A stretch of 64,000 bases of DNA, taken from contig JABSRP010000022.1 of the NCBI GenBank assembly GCA_013215145.1, forward strand, positions 1-64,000. Direction: 5' to 3'. The translations under genes were made by a program, and so were the position numbers. The notes beneath the pieces are model-generated. The model was not told the DNA's origin. It did not search any database and was given only the letters and a program-made list of their open reading frames with translations. This DNA comes from Pseudobacteriovorax sp. (lineage in GTDB: Bacteria > Bdellovibrionota_B > Oligoflexia > Oligoflexales > Oligoflexaceae). Shown piece after piece: positions 18,438 through 27,464 of this stretch. Numbering within the stretch: position 1 is the first letter of the stretch; the number at the start of each line of letters is the position of its first letter.

Positions 18438-19193
18438 CTATTTGTTGGATTCTGTAATCCACGAGTTGCCGCCAATCACGGTGCCTTCCTTGATCACGGT
18501 ATCACCGCCTAGGACCGTTGCGTTTGCGTAGATCACCACGTGAGCTTCGATTGTGGGGTGGCGTTTCTTGCCGCGCATGTCCCCTGAGACGGAGTGGGCT
18601 CCTAGGGTGACTCCTTGGAAGATACGGACATGATGTCCAATTTGGCTGGTTTCGCCAATGACGATGCCGGTGCCGTGGTCGATGTATATAGGGTGGTCTA
18701 GTTCGGCGCCTGGATGAATATCGATTCCCGTCAGTTGATGGGCGTACTCGCTGATCACGCGAGGGAGTAGGGGGACTGATGCCTTATACAGAATATTGGC
18801 CAATCTGTAGTGGGCTAGGCCGAGAAATCCGGGGTAACAGATGATCACCTCTTCTACGGACTGACAGGCAGGGTCTTGCTGGGCGATATACCTGGCATCG
18901 GAGTCGAGCTTTCGTTTGACAGAGGGTAAGGTTTGGAGAAAGTCTTTGGCACAATCCTCAGAGTTAGCGGTGCCTAGCTCAGTTAAGATTTGGCAAAGGG
19001 CTTGGTAGATCTTATCTAGGGTCTGCTTTCGCGACGCCTGGGTAAGCTCAATCTTAGGGTGGCACCGGGATGGATATAGGAGGTTGACACAGTCTGTGAC
19101 AAAATCGAAGATGGTGTCACGGCAGAGGAGGGGCTTTTGATTGAGGTCGGTTTCGTCAAGCTCTTGAAAAACGCGATCGTACCAGCTAGCCAT
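18438..19193 (-). CDS. cysE: Serine O-acetyltransferase
   Basis: A left-handed beta-helix acetyltransferase making O-acetylserine from serine and acetyl-CoA, the first step of cysteine synthesis. The hexapeptide region carries the family motifs IDHGTGIVIGETSQIG (catalytic His), QGVTLGAHS and GKKRHPTIE. It has the longer helical N-terminal domain of EpsC/SrpH-type enzymes. I place the start at ATG 19193 (251 aa) because GAGGAAG precedes it; the upstream ATG at 19229 has no such site. It is divergent from the cysteine synthase gene, with fewer than 70 bases between them, so both may share one control region. Confidence 0.9.
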   Translation of the reverse strand: MASWYDRVFQELDETDLNQKPLLCRDTIFDFVTDCVNLLYPSRCHPKIELTQASRKQTLDKIYQALCQILTELGTANSEDCAKDFLQTLPSVKRKLDSDARYIAQQDPACQSVEEVIICYPGFLGLAHYRLANILYKASVPLLPRVISEYAHQLTGIDIHPGAELDHPIYIDHGTGIVIGETSQIGHHVRIFQGVTLGAHSVSGDMRGKKRHPTIEAHVVIYANATVLGGDTVIKEGTVIGGNSWITESNK

Positions 19194-19261
19194 GATCTTC
19201 CTCAAGTTTAACGTATTAATTTGTCTCATATTATTATGCCATAGATCGCGAAAGGGTAAAG

Positions 19262-20275
19262 ATGGAAACCTCTGTGTTCAGCAAACAAAGCGAAATGATC
19301 GGAAACACCTCTTTACTTAAGCTGGACTCCCTGTCCGAGATGACAGGTTCCTATATTTACGTGAAATGCGAAAACGAAAATCCTGGTGGCTCGATCAAGG
19401 ATCGCGCGGCCTTGGGCATGGTCCAAGCCGCCCTCGAGTCTGGTCAGCTGCAAAGAGGAATGACTATCGTCGAGGGCACCGCCGGCAATACCGGAATCGG
19501 CCTGACTCTTGTGGGGAAGTCTCTTGGCTTTCCGGTTCGGGTGGTCATGCCTCGGGGGCAGGCGCAGGAGAAGGAGCGCATGGTGGGGCTGTTCGGCGGA
19601 GAGCTTCATCTGGTGGATCCTTGCCCCTTCAGAGATCCCGGACACTTTTATCACACGGCTAAGCGCTTTGCCGAAGAGGATCCCAAGCAGTTTTGGTGGG
19701 CCAATCAGTTTGAAAACACGGATAATTATAAGGTCCACTTTGAGACCACTGGTCCCGAAATCTGGAGGCAGACTCAGGGAAAGATCGATGTTTTTGTGAG
19801 CGCCGCCGGCACGGGTGGGACTATCGGTGGGGTCTCGTCGTTTCTCAAGCAAGAAAACCCTCTCGTCAAAACCATTTTGGTGGATCCGCGGGGGTCCGGG
19901 CTAAAGTCTTATGTGGACTCAGGGGAATTTAAGAGTGAGGGGTCTTCGATCACCGAGGGGATTGGTATTATGCGTCTCACTCAAAACTTTGCAGCGGCCA
20001 AAGTCGATTGCGCCTACAGTTTTGATGATCAAGATATCGTCACGGTAGCTCGTTATCTGAGAGATAAGGATGGCATCGTGTTGGGTACCAGCAGCGCGCT
20101 CAATGTCACCGCTGCCTTGTTTGAGGGGCTGCAGGAAAGCGGCAAACGTATTGTGACCATCGCCTGCGATAGCGGAGAGAGGAGCTTTTCCAAGTTCTAT
20201 AACGATGAGTTTTTACGGTCAAAAGGGATCGACCCTAATGAGTCGATGGAGGTTCTCTTGGACCGATGGAGGTAA
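19262..20275 (+). CDS. PLP-dependent cysteine synthase
   Basis: A 337-aa fold-type II PLP enzyme that joins O-acetylserine and sulfide to form cysteine. Motifs seen are the PLP lysine in NPGGSIKDRAA, the substrate loop EGTAGNTGIG, the phosphate cup GTGGTIGG and the late serine in DSGERSFSK. EGTAGNTG in place of EPTSGNTG is found in some cysteine synthase A homologues and in related enzymes that use other substrates. Together with the adjacent, divergent serine acetyltransferase it gives a complete two-step pathway. Confidence 0.9.
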   Translation: METSVFSKQSEMIGNTSLLKLDSLSEMTGSYIYVKCENENPGGSIKDRAALGMVQAALESGQLQRGMTIVEGTAGNTGIGLTLVGKSLGFPVRVVMPRGQAQEKERMVGLFGGELHLVDPCPFRDPGHFYHTAKRFAEEDPKQFWWANQFENTDNYKVHFETTGPEIWRQTQGKIDVFVSAAGTGGTIGGVSSFLKQENPLVKTILVDPRGSGLKSYVDSGEFKSEGSSITEGIGIMRLTQNFAAAKVDCAYSFDDQDIVTVARYLRDKDGIVLGTSSALNVTAALFEGLQESGKRIVTIACDSGERSFSKFYNDEFLRSKGIDPNESMEVLLDRWR

Positions 20276-20370
20276 GGGAACAGCTAGTTGGAGCAGGAGA
20301 ACCTTCCTCCGATGCTGAGCTTCTGTGATAAGATAGAGCATCGCGCATTGGTTAAGGAATGGTGGTGCTC

Positions 20371-21735
20371 ATGAATGACTTGAGTTGGCGACGGCATTGG
20401 TTTGGTTTGGTTTCAATGGGAATCGTGCTATCACTTAGCGCCTCATGTAAGACGCAGCCAGAAGACTCGACGCGTCGCACTCCAGGGGTTAAAATCGAAC
20501 CCAAGCCGTCACCGGATGTGAAACCGAACCCAACTCCTCAGCCTAATGACGATCCCACAAATCCAGGTGATTCCAAGCCAAGAAGGTTTCTCGACTTTGA
20601 TGCTGATATTGACGAGGGTAGTCATATCAGGGCGACTTGGATTCCTCATCATTACTACAGCGATCCTAGGTTTGACCCTGACAAGGCGCTTGAGGAAATC
20701 AAGAGAGCGCGCTTCAACACTATTTATATCTCGGTATATAATCAGGGGGAGGCGCGCTGGAACTCATCGGCTTTCAAACGTGCTGGCGGTGTCGCCGCGA
20801 CTGATAAAACACTTTTTGACTTTGTGGAAAAGCTGAAGGCAGCAGGAGTCCGTGTGGCTGCTTGGTTCGAGTATGGTTTGGCTTTGTATCCAAGTAATCA
20901 CCCGATTGCCGTGAATCATCCTGACTGGCTGCAACGAGATATGGCTGGTGAGATCCAAGGCAACGAGACTCAGGTATTTATGTCACCCTCTCATCCCAAA
21001 GTGGTTGAGCTACTTTCAGATATGGTGGCAGAGATCACCAAACTTGGTATCTTCGACGAAATTCAATTGGATCGCTTTCGGTATACGAGGATGACCAGCG
21101 AAGGGCGAGAGTTTGGCTACGAAGCTGTCACTGCTGACTTGTATCAAAAACGCTTCAAACAGTCCCCGCCTACTGACAAGAATGAGGCTGGCTGGGTACA
21201 GTTTCGCGAAGAGCGGGTGAATGACTTAGTTAAGAGTTGTTATAAGGCCATCAAAAACACCGATGAGGCTATGCTCGTTTCGATTGCTCCAGTAGGACAC
21301 TATGGTATCAGGCAGCATATGCAGCGATGGAGCGCATGGCTTAAAGAAGGGGCTATCGATTACGTTGCCATACAGGTCTACAACATGGATATTGACGCCT
21401 TTAAGAGTCATCTCGATCGGCAAATCACCGAGCTGGAATCTATCGGGAGACTAGGAGACTCGGTCAGCAAAAATAGAATCGTGATTGGTCTTAGAGCTCA
21501 TGAGACGACTGACGCGCAGCAGACGATTGAATCCATTGAGTACCTGAGGTCGAAGGGGTTTTTTCATACTTCATTATGGGCGTTTCACCACTTTAATCGC
21601 AACGATTTGGGGATTGCTGATGATTTGGAGCTGCTTCTGAAGCCGAAGACGCATTCGACATGGAATCGCTTTCGTTACTTTGAGGGTTGGCAGGGGAAGC
21701 CGAAACATCCTTTTATACGGGATCCTGGATCTTGA
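20371..21735 (+). CDS. GHL10-family glycosyl-hydrolase-like lipoprotein
   Basis: The start ATG at 20371 follows AAGGA; the ATG at 20359 directly abuts that site and is unlikely. The signal ends in the lipobox LSASC. A Pro-rich linker (near residues 35-65) leads to a TIM-barrel of about 340 residues like the glycosyl-hydrolase-like 10 (DUF187/YngK) family. Visible are the N-terminal RATWIPHHYYSDP, VRVAAWFEYG, EIQLDRFRY and SIAPVGHYG. The family is thought to cleave polysaccharide or peptidoglycan-type sugars, but specificities are mostly unknown. The product should be anchored in the outer or inner membrane. It is a single-gene unit followed by the repeat region at 21.7 kb. Confidence 0.8.
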   Translation: MNDLSWRRHWFGLVSMGIVLSLSASCKTQPEDSTRRTPGVKIEPKPSPDVKPNPTPQPNDDPTNPGDSKPRRFLDFDADIDEGSHIRATWIPHHYYSDPRFDPDKALEEIKRARFNTIYISVYNQGEARWNSSAFKRAGGVAATDKTLFDFVEKLKAAGVRVAAWFEYGLALYPSNHPIAVNHPDWLQRDMAGEIQGNETQVFMSPSHPKVVELLSDMVAEITKLGIFDEIQLDRFRYTRMTSEGREFGYEAVTADLYQKRFKQSPPTDKNEAGWVQFREERVNDLVKSCYKAIKNTDEAMLVSIAPVGHYGIRQHMQRWSAWLKEGAIDYVAIQVYNMDIDAFKSHLDRQITELESIGRLGDSVSKNRIVIGLRAHETTDAQQTIESIEYLRSKGFFHTSLWAFHHFNRNDLGIADDLELLLKPKTHSTWNRFRYFEGWQGKPKHPFIRDPGS

Positions 21736-21745
21736 TGTTGGTTGG

Positions 21746-21954
21746 GATTTTATAAGACTCTATATTTTTCTTTTTTGTGATTTTTGATTTGTTATTTGAT
21801 TTGTAGCGGACCTTGTGAAAACATTGCGCCTCCTTGAAGTTCTTTTTCAATTTGGTTTTTTGGGATCGGCTTCATAAGTTTTCACAAGGTCCGCTACAAA
21901 TCAAATAACAAATCAAAAATCACAAAAAAGAAAAATATAGAGTCTTGTAAAATC
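21746..21954. repeat. Long hairpin element 3 (77-bp arms, one mismatch)
   Basis: Arms 21746-21822 and 21878-21954 are reverse complements over 77 bases with one mismatch near the outer end. The tips are again AAAAC and GTTTT, with 55 nt between them. The loop contains TTGAAGTTCTTTTTC and ends TTCATAA, matching the core seen in elements 1 and 2. Such a stem would be about 75 bp of uninterrupted duplex if transcribed, and would stall replication or extrude as a cruciform. Confidence 0.9.
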
Positions 21955-22155
21955 TCACAGCTAAACCATTCCTGAACAGTGGTTTGTGTAGCGCCTCCTT
22001 GAAGTTCTTTTTCAATTTGTTTTTTTGGGATCGGCTTCATAAGTTTTCACAGGGTCCACTACAGATTTAAAAAAGTAACAAAACATCAAAAATGAAAAGC
22101 AAAAAACGTAAGGGCTTTTTAAACTCAACGGCTCAATCACTCCTGAAATGTGCTT
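21826..22155. repeat. Tandem duplication of hairpin loop and right arm
   Basis: A unit of about 165 bases (21826-21990) is followed directly by a diverged copy (21991-22155). The first 76 bases of the copies differ at about five positions, and similarity continues more loosely through the arm and flank (CATTCCTGAACAGTGG against CACTCCTGAAATGTGC). The second copy has no inverted left arm before its loop, so only the first can fold into the long hairpin. Confidence 0.75.
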
Positions 22156-22296
22156 TCAATCAGTTTTATGAAATTGGTAGAGATGAATTCGAGGTTTTTG
22201 TAATAACTCAATAACTCCTCGAGCTATAGCAATCTCTCCCAAAAATGATGCATTGGGAGAGTTGCTTTCGGCTGGGAAGGAGGAGATGAAGGTATC

Positions 22297-22650
22297 TTAG
22301 TAGATCCGATCGCCTCGTTCGAAGTTTTTGTCTCTAAAGCATTCTTGGATCAACTGCCTCGCCTTGCCAAGGCTTAAGGTTTTATTGGTTCCACTTGGTC
22401 TAATGGTTCCATTGTCGGCGATATTGGCGGCAATTCTTAGCTGTTGGCCTTTGACGTAGGCGTAATGGCTTTTTTCGTACACTTTGGGTTGGGACGCCAG
22501 AGCAAATTTATCGACTCCTTCACAGGGCTCGTCGGTGAGGGAGGGCTCTTCAGGTACTGGCGGTGGTGGATTGCCAGATTTTGAGGAGCTTTTCTTGCCA
22601 CAAGATATGGATAGAGTCAGACATGTCATGAGTATAACTAAGTTTCGCAT
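22297..22650 (-). CDS. Small lipoprotein, unknown function
   Basis: A 117-aa protein with signal and lipobox LSISC, then a Lys/Ser/Pro-rich linker (GNPPPPVPEEP) and a short C-terminal region with two Cys (DEPCEGVD and QECFRD) that could form a disulfide. The start has GGGAG upstream and lies one base after the stop of the S1 protease gene, so the two are co-transcribed and probably translationally coupled. It may be a partner or chaperone of the protease (inference). No family is recognised. Confidence 0.75.
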   Translation of the reverse strand: MRNLVILMTCLTLSISCGKKSSSKSGNPPPPVPEEPSLTDEPCEGVDKFALASQPKVYEKSHYAYVKGQQLRIAANIADNGTIRPSGTNKTLSLGKARQLIQECFRDKNFERGDRIY

Positions 22651-22651
22651 A

Positions 22652-24955
22652 TTATTCGCTCCCTACGTAAGAAAGATGGATCGTGTCGTCCGAGATATCC
22701 GCTCTCGATTTCATTCTGCAGAGATTTTCTGTCTCGCAGTCGGCCATGGTTTCAATCAAGTCTTTTAAGAATTGGGTCTGGCGCAGGAATCCCATATAAA
22801 TCGTTTGGGCCGATGGGGTGAAGCCGAAAAGAAAGGCAAATTCTTGAGTGGTAATGGGAGAGTTTAATAGATCAGGTGTCGTCGCTATCATGTCGTCGAA
22901 GATGTTCTGGGCACTAATAGATGCCAAAAGCGTGATATTAACCCCCTTGGCCTCTAGTATTTTCACCGTCCTGTTGTCCCAGTCGATGACTCCTGGGATG
23001 TATGGTAGTGTCAGCGCATTGAGTTCGGGTAGTTGGGATAGTGACGAAATATTTCGTAGCTCCGGATTATCGTGGAGGTATAGTTCCCTTAGTTCGCTGT
23101 GACTGGCATTAAGGAAGGAAAGATCCTTTAAGCGATTGCCGTCTAGGGAAAGTCGTTCCATTGATGTCGGTAGGTTTTCAATGCGCCTGATGCGATTTTG
23201 GGAAAGGTATGCCATCCACAATCCGCGATTGGGATTTGGCTCTGGTGGAAAGAGGACTTCTTCGATTTGATTGAAATCAAGATCTAGGATCAGTAGTTGA
23301 TAGGAGCGGGAGAGGTCTAGGGTGCCTGAAATCTTATTATAGTAGCCGTAAATTTCATTTGCATTTGTCAATCGAGATAGATTGGAAGCATCAGTTACGT
23401 TGTTGCCTATAAACGAAAAGCGCGATAGCGACTCTGGGTTGGAGAATCTCGGGATGGCCGATAGATTTGCTCCATTTAGCTTGACATCGTTTAAGCTTGT
23501 TAAGTTGTTTAACTCGCTGAAATCTTCCAAGGGGTTATGGCTGAGATCGATCTTTTTCAGATTGATAAGACCACCAATGCCAGTCAAATCTTTGATCTGA
23601 TTTCTTCCCAAAAAGAGGTTTTCTATATCAGTGTTCATATCCGATGGTATCGATGTTAGCTGATTTGACGCTAGATCTAGTGTTTTCAGTTTGGTCAATC
23701 CCGAAAAACTAGGAAGGCTTTCGATTTGATTGTTAGCGGCTCTCAGTTCAACTAACTCGGTAAAGTTGGTAACAGATGAAAGGTCACTTAACTCATTAAA
23801 GGACAGGAGTAGGTTAGTGAGCTTTGGTGCTTTTCTTGTGGTATCTGCCGGATCTTCGTTTTCTTCTAGATCGTCCTCTTCAAGTAGTCCCCAGGCTAAG
23901 CTTTGCAGTCTATTATTTTCCAAGCTAAGAGTTGGTAGGTCGAATAGAGCGTTAAACGGAGGGCTTGCAGAAAGTCCAAGACCAGCGAGGGAAACCTCGG
24001 ATATCTCTGTTGGCGCGTTGGGGTCCGAAACGGCTGTCAGTAACGCGTTGCAATCGGAAAACCCAAAGGACTCTTTTAGTGTTTGAAAGCTTAACTGCTC
24101 TTGCAGGTTAGCAGGAAATTCGCAGCGTTCCAACCACTCCGTTTTATTTTGGATGAGGGTGGCCTCGGCATCGGCACAGTAGTCAGGGTTATCGGTGAGT
24201 TGGTAGCCAGTCTTTCTTTCGAAATCACAGACGCTGTGATGAATGAGGCCATAAACGCCGTCAACGCCACATTCGGCGCCGCGGGAGGTCACGCCGTATA
24301 CTCGCCATTCACCATTGCTCAACTGACCAAAAGCGGGCCCGCCGCTATCACCAAAACAGCTGCCTTTGCCCTCGTCCGAGATGACGTTTAGCTCAGTTTT
24401 TGTCAGCGATTCGATCTCTACTTCGGTTTCGTAGCGGACTCCTGACTCGTCGTTTTCTCGGACCCCGTACCCAACCAATGTGGAGCTTTTCCCAGGGGCC
24501 AAGAGCTCCTTCTTCTCCTCAGGGTCGGCAAGGACAGGGATGATTTCGATGTCAGAGCGTTCTTCTTCTAGGACTAAATATGCGACATCAAAGTGTAATT
24601 GGTAGTTATCGGTGTAATTGGGATCACGCACGCCGAAGCTTTCGACTTTAGTGGCTCGGCTCTTTCCGTTTTGACTGATCACTTGAGAATCGTTGGAAAA
24701 TGTGACTTCAACGAAGTCTAAGTCATTTTCTGTTAAGTCTTCAATACAGTGGGTTGCCGTAATGGCCACTTTGGGATGGATCAGGGTAACCGTGCAAATG
24801 GAGTCTCCTCCAACCAACAGAGCTCCTGTTGATTCCCAGCGGCTTCCCGTTGGGGTGCCGTTGAATATAGACAATTGGCTTTGAGTCTCTTCTACGGGGG
24901 CTGAGCAACCGAGAAAAGATAGCGTGAATAGACTAGCTATGGCTTTAGATTTCAT
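22652..24955 (-). CDS. Trypsin-like S1 protease fused to leucine-rich repeats, lipoprotein
   Basis: The start chosen is ATG 24955. The signal ends in the lipobox SFLGC. Residues about 30-260 are a chymotrypsin-fold protease with all three catalytic residues: His in ITATHC, Asp in FDVAYLV and Ser in CFGDSGGP. About 370 residues of SDS22/internalin-like leucine-rich repeats follow (LTNLLLSFNEL, LKTLDLASNQLTSIP, LKKIDLSHNPL), then a C-terminal helical tail of about 90 residues with a CETENLC pair. The repeats should bind a protein partner or direct the protease to a surface. Such a fusion would suit attack on other cells or anchoring to host surfaces (inference). It is the first gene of a two-gene leftward operon. 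Confidence 0.85.
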   Translation of the reverse strand: MKSKAIASLFTLSFLGCSAPVEETQSQLSIFNGTPTGSRWESTGALLVGGDSICTVTLIHPKVAITATHCIEDLTENDLDFVEVTFSNDSQVISQNGKSRATKVESFGVRDPNYTDNYQLHFDVAYLVLEEERSDIEIIPVLADPEEKKELLAPGKSSTLVGYGVRENDESGVRYETEVEIESLTKTELNVISDEGKGSCFGDSGGPAFGQLSNGEWRVYGVTSRGAECGVDGVYGLIHHSVCDFERKTGYQLTDNPDYCADAEATLIQNKTEWLERCEFPANLQEQLSFQTLKESFGFSDCNALLTAVSDPNAPTEISEVSLAGLGLSASPPFNALFDLPTLSLENNRLQSLAWGLLEEDDLEENEDPADTTRKAPKLTNLLLSFNELSDLSSVTNFTELVELRAANNQIESLPSFSGLTKLKTLDLASNQLTSIPSDMNTDIENLFLGRNQIKDLTGIGGLINLKKIDLSHNPLEDFSELNNLTSLNDVKLNGANLSAIPRFSNPESLSRFSFIGNNVTDASNLSRLTNANEIYGYYNKISGTLDLSRSYQLLILDLDFNQIEEVLFPPEPNPNRGLWMAYLSQNRIRRIENLPTSMERLSLDGNRLKDLSFLNASHSELRELYLHDNPELRNISSLSQLPELNALTLPYIPGVIDWDNRTVKILEAKGVNITLLASISAQNIFDDMIATTPDLLNSPITTQEFAFLFGFTPSAQTIYMGFLRQTQFLKDLIETMADCETENLCRMKSRADISDDTIHLSYVGSE

Positions 24956-25153
24956 AAAATTAAATCCCAATCATTGGCTGTTTGTCATTATTTGACACGA
25001 TTGCCCCCAATATATTGCAGTTAATTTTGAATATAAAGGCTTTGTCGATGACTTCTGAAATAAATATCGCCTTGGCGTGTCTTACCTACCGTGGCGTTAT
25101 GCCTCCTGGTTAAAAACTCAGTTTATTTGATTAATTTATAAAGGTTAGTATTT

Positions 25154-25552
25154 ATGTTAGTAAGATGGCTCATGTGTTTGGCTATATCAGTAGGTGGATT
25201 GAGTTCTCAAGCCCTAGCTAAGGAAACTGGGTTCGTCCCGTCTTATTCCAAGGTCACTTGGCAGAAATCGGATACCCAATACACGTTTCACCCTGATGGG
25301 ACTTTTGATTGGCTAAAAGGAAAAGACATTCTTGCCAAAGGAGAGTGGAAGGTGGTGGACCAGTATCTTATCCTTGTCGATAAAGAGGGTTCTAGAGCCT
25401 GTCTTGATAACGAATTTATCGTGAGTGGGGTTTATATCTGGAAGTTATACAAAGGTAAAATCCATCTATCTGTGGCTCATGATAACTGTGATGGCCGCCA
25501 GCGGGGGTTTCTGCACGCTAGTCCATTCACACCAATAGTTACAGGCCGTTAG
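25154..25552 (+). CDS. Small secreted protein, unknown function
   Basis: A 132-aa protein with signal peptide (cleavage after SSQALA) and a compact beta-rich body containing repeated W/Y-G-x-W patterns (YTFHPDGTFDWL and AKGEWKVVDQYL), suggesting a small lipocalin-like or META-type barrel. Two Cys are present (SRACLDN and AHDNCDG). No neighbour is functionally linked. The family is not recognised. Confidence 0.65.
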   Translation: MLVRWLMCLAISVGGLSSQALAKETGFVPSYSKVTWQKSDTQYTFHPDGTFDWLKGKDILAKGEWKVVDQYLILVDKEGSRACLDNEFIVSGVYIWKLYKGKIHLSVAHDNCDGRQRGFLHASPFTPIVTGR

Positions 25553-25565
25553 TGGCAGTCAATTG

Positions 25566-25589
25566 CTAGGGGCTTAAACTAGCCCCTAG
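25566..25589. terminator. Hairpin after the 25154 gene
   Basis: A perfect 9-bp stem CTAGGGGCT with a 6-nt loop lies 14 bases after the stop. No T-run follows, so it is only a possible terminator. Confidence 0.35.
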
Positions 25590-25778
25590 ATATGTCGCCA
25601 GCATCAAATAACCTCCCAAAAAAAGATATTTAGTCTTGCAATAATCATCTTCCGTTTGAGTCTTTTAGGCAATAAGAGGGCATGATGTTCGCAATTGATC
25701 AGATCTATATTAGAAAATTGCCTGATTTGTTGGCGTTAAGTCCAATGCCTGATAACTAATATTTTATAGGAAGAACTC

Positions 25779-26093
25779 ATGAAAAAAGCTTTAGCAACAC
25801 TAGCAATTCTGGCAGCAAGTTCGGCTGCTCAAGCGAATACTTGTACTGGTAAAGTCGAGAAGATCGCTATTGAAGCACCAAGAACACTTATGGTGCAGTT
25901 TGATTTTCAAACTCACCGGACCCCCAAGGCAATCTGCAAACTGAACCAGGAAACCTGTAAGTTATGGTATCCAATGCTTCTTGCGGCAAAGGCGTCTGGG
26001 ACACCAGTATCGATCAGGACTGAGGGTAGCGACTGCCGTGGAAGTGCAGAATCGTTTTCCATATCCGGTATCAATCGTATCGATGCGCTTTAG
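25779..26093 (+). CDS. Small periplasmic protein, unknown function
   Basis: A 104-aa protein with AGGAAG before the ATG and a clear signal peptide ending AAQAN. The mature part of about 85 residues has four Cys (NTCTGKV, KAICKL, ETCKLW, SDCRGS), consistent with two disulfides. This pattern of a short exported protein with a beta-rich start (KVEKIAIEAPRTLMVQF) is common but I do not recognise the family. Confidence 0.7.
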   Translation: MKKALATLAILAASSAAQANTCTGKVEKIAIEAPRTLMVQFDFQTHRTPKAICKLNQETCKLWYPMLLAAKASGTPVSIRTEGSDCRGSAESFSISGINRIDAL

Positions 26094-26223
26094 CCATGAA
26101 TGCCATGTTTCGATTTGAATATGGTGAAATATTCCCACTTATCAATAAAGGCAAAGCTTCCAGAGCCCTTTGTCATCAATTACCGATAGGTCTTGATGTC
26201 TAGGGCTGACTAATTGCATTACT

Positions 26224-27246
26224 CTAGCTGTGACGTCTCGAAAACGTATTCAACTCTTTGAGTCGCCCAAAAAAACTATTAAATGGTTCATGAGAGTGAG
26301 GGCCATAGCCTCCAGCCATGAGATGGCAGTGAGGGACTTGTAGCTCTTTTAATAAGTTGTATACGAGAAAATCACGCTCTATCATTTGCTCTAGGTTGAG
26401 CTGAATGCTTTGTGAACTTGGCAAACTATCTAGGACATAAGGATCACTACCTTGGATGACGAAAGCAAGGTCAGGTCTGTCCAAATCCGCGAGTTTTGTT
26501 AGGCCATCCTTAAGCTTTTGCAGATAGAGCTGGCTTTCTCCTTGGGCCACCGGAACATCAATAGTACTTGGAATCCACCAAGGTTTTTCGTCTTGGGCTT
26601 CGGTAGAGCCGCCATCATCTAAGGGCCATCCATCGGCCATGTGAATGCTGAAGGTGGAAATGCTGGGATCGTTTTGTGTGATTTGGGCAGTACCGTCACC
26701 TTTGTGAACATCGATATCAATCACCCAGATGTTTTTCACAGCATGATTTCGCTGAAGATATCTGGCAGCGATGACAATATCGTTGAGCACGCAAAAGCCC
26801 CGTCCTTCAAAGGTCATAGCGTGATGAAACCCGCCACCTAAAAAGAACGATTCTCCTTGCTCCAAAGCAACCTTACCTGCAGCCAAAGTCCCCGAGGTTT
26901 GCAATAGAGCCTGCTCAACTAGTTTGGCTAAAGGCAAACTTGCATTTGCGGGATTGTAGCGATGATAGCTGCCATCAGGGTTTTTAAGTTCGAAAGCCTT
27001 GATGATTTCCGCGGCTTTCTCATCTTCAGTTCCGAATAAACGGTTTGTGAAGTCATGTGAATGGGCTAGGGCGATGTCTTCCTTAGTCATCAAACGATAA
27101 TCTGGGCGCGATCGAACCTTGTTCAGCGGGATCTCTTGCCTCTGCAAAAACTCCATCACGTTGTTTGTACGTTGATCCGTCAAGGGAATCTCGATGCCAA
27201 AATTATGTAAACCTAAATGACTGTCGGGATCGTATAATATATTCAT
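26224..27246 (-). CDS. Histone-deacetylase-family amidohydrolase
   Basis: A 340-aa cytoplasmic enzyme of the arginase/deacetylase superfamily. Visible are the catalytic His pair in GGGFHHAMTF, GFCVLNDIVIA, the zinc ligands in DIDVHKGDGTA and a further zinc Asp in QGSDPY, with the substrate glycine loop MAGGYG near the end. Bacterial members remove acetyl groups from polyamines or other small amides or from protein lysines; the substrate here cannot be told. It is a single-gene leftward unit. The length is normal for the family and all zinc ligands are present, so it should be active. Confidence 0.85.
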   Translation of the reverse strand: MNILYDPDSHLGLHNFGIEIPLTDQRTNNVMEFLQRQEIPLNKVRSRPDYRLMTKEDIALAHSHDFTNRLFGTEDEKAAEIIKAFELKNPDGSYHRYNPANASLPLAKLVEQALLQTSGTLAAGKVALEQGESFFLGGGFHHAMTFEGRGFCVLNDIVIAARYLQRNHAVKNIWVIDIDVHKGDGTAQITQNDPSISTFSIHMADGWPLDDGGSTEAQDEKPWWIPSTIDVPVAQGESQLYLQKLKDGLTKLADLDRPDLAFVIQGSDPYVLDSLPSSQSIQLNLEQMIERDFLVYNLLKELQVPHCHLMAGGYGPHSHEPFNSFFGRLKELNTFSRRHS

Positions 27247-27367
27247 GGGAAAACTCTCAGCAGTTGAAACATGTCTCCTTATACTTAAAAGCCTGCGAAA
27301 AATCTTCTCTTTCCATCTGTGTCCAAACGGCTTCCTCTTTCAAGAAACGGCTTTATTGACAGAACGC

Positions 27368-27396
27368 AAAAAGCCATCGTAAGGGGATACGATGGC
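27368..27396 (-). terminator. Intrinsic terminator of the 27465-27869 gene
   Basis: On the minus strand a 9-bp stem (GCCATCGTA with TACGATGGC) and a 6-nt loop are followed by TTTTT, about 70 bases after the lipoprotein gene stop. It also ends transcription before the deacetylase gene. Confidence 0.75.
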
Positions 27397-27464
27397 AAAA
27401 GAAAAAAAGGTTGATTAAGCACGAAGAAAGCCTGTCGTACGACAGACCGTGATTCGTATGATGG

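Larger units (their letters stand above)
21736..22296. other. Gene-free interval with long hairpin and tandem repeat
   Basis: No gene is visible. The interval holds the 77-bp-arm hairpin (21746-21954), a degenerate tandem copy of its loop and right half (21991-22155), and about 140 bases of ordinary spacer that should contain the end of the leftward lipoprotein operon. Confidence 0.7.

Noticed and set aside
22848..24391. Several plus-strand frames over the S1-LRR gene
   Set aside because: They are low-complexity antisense shadows without ribosome-binding sites.
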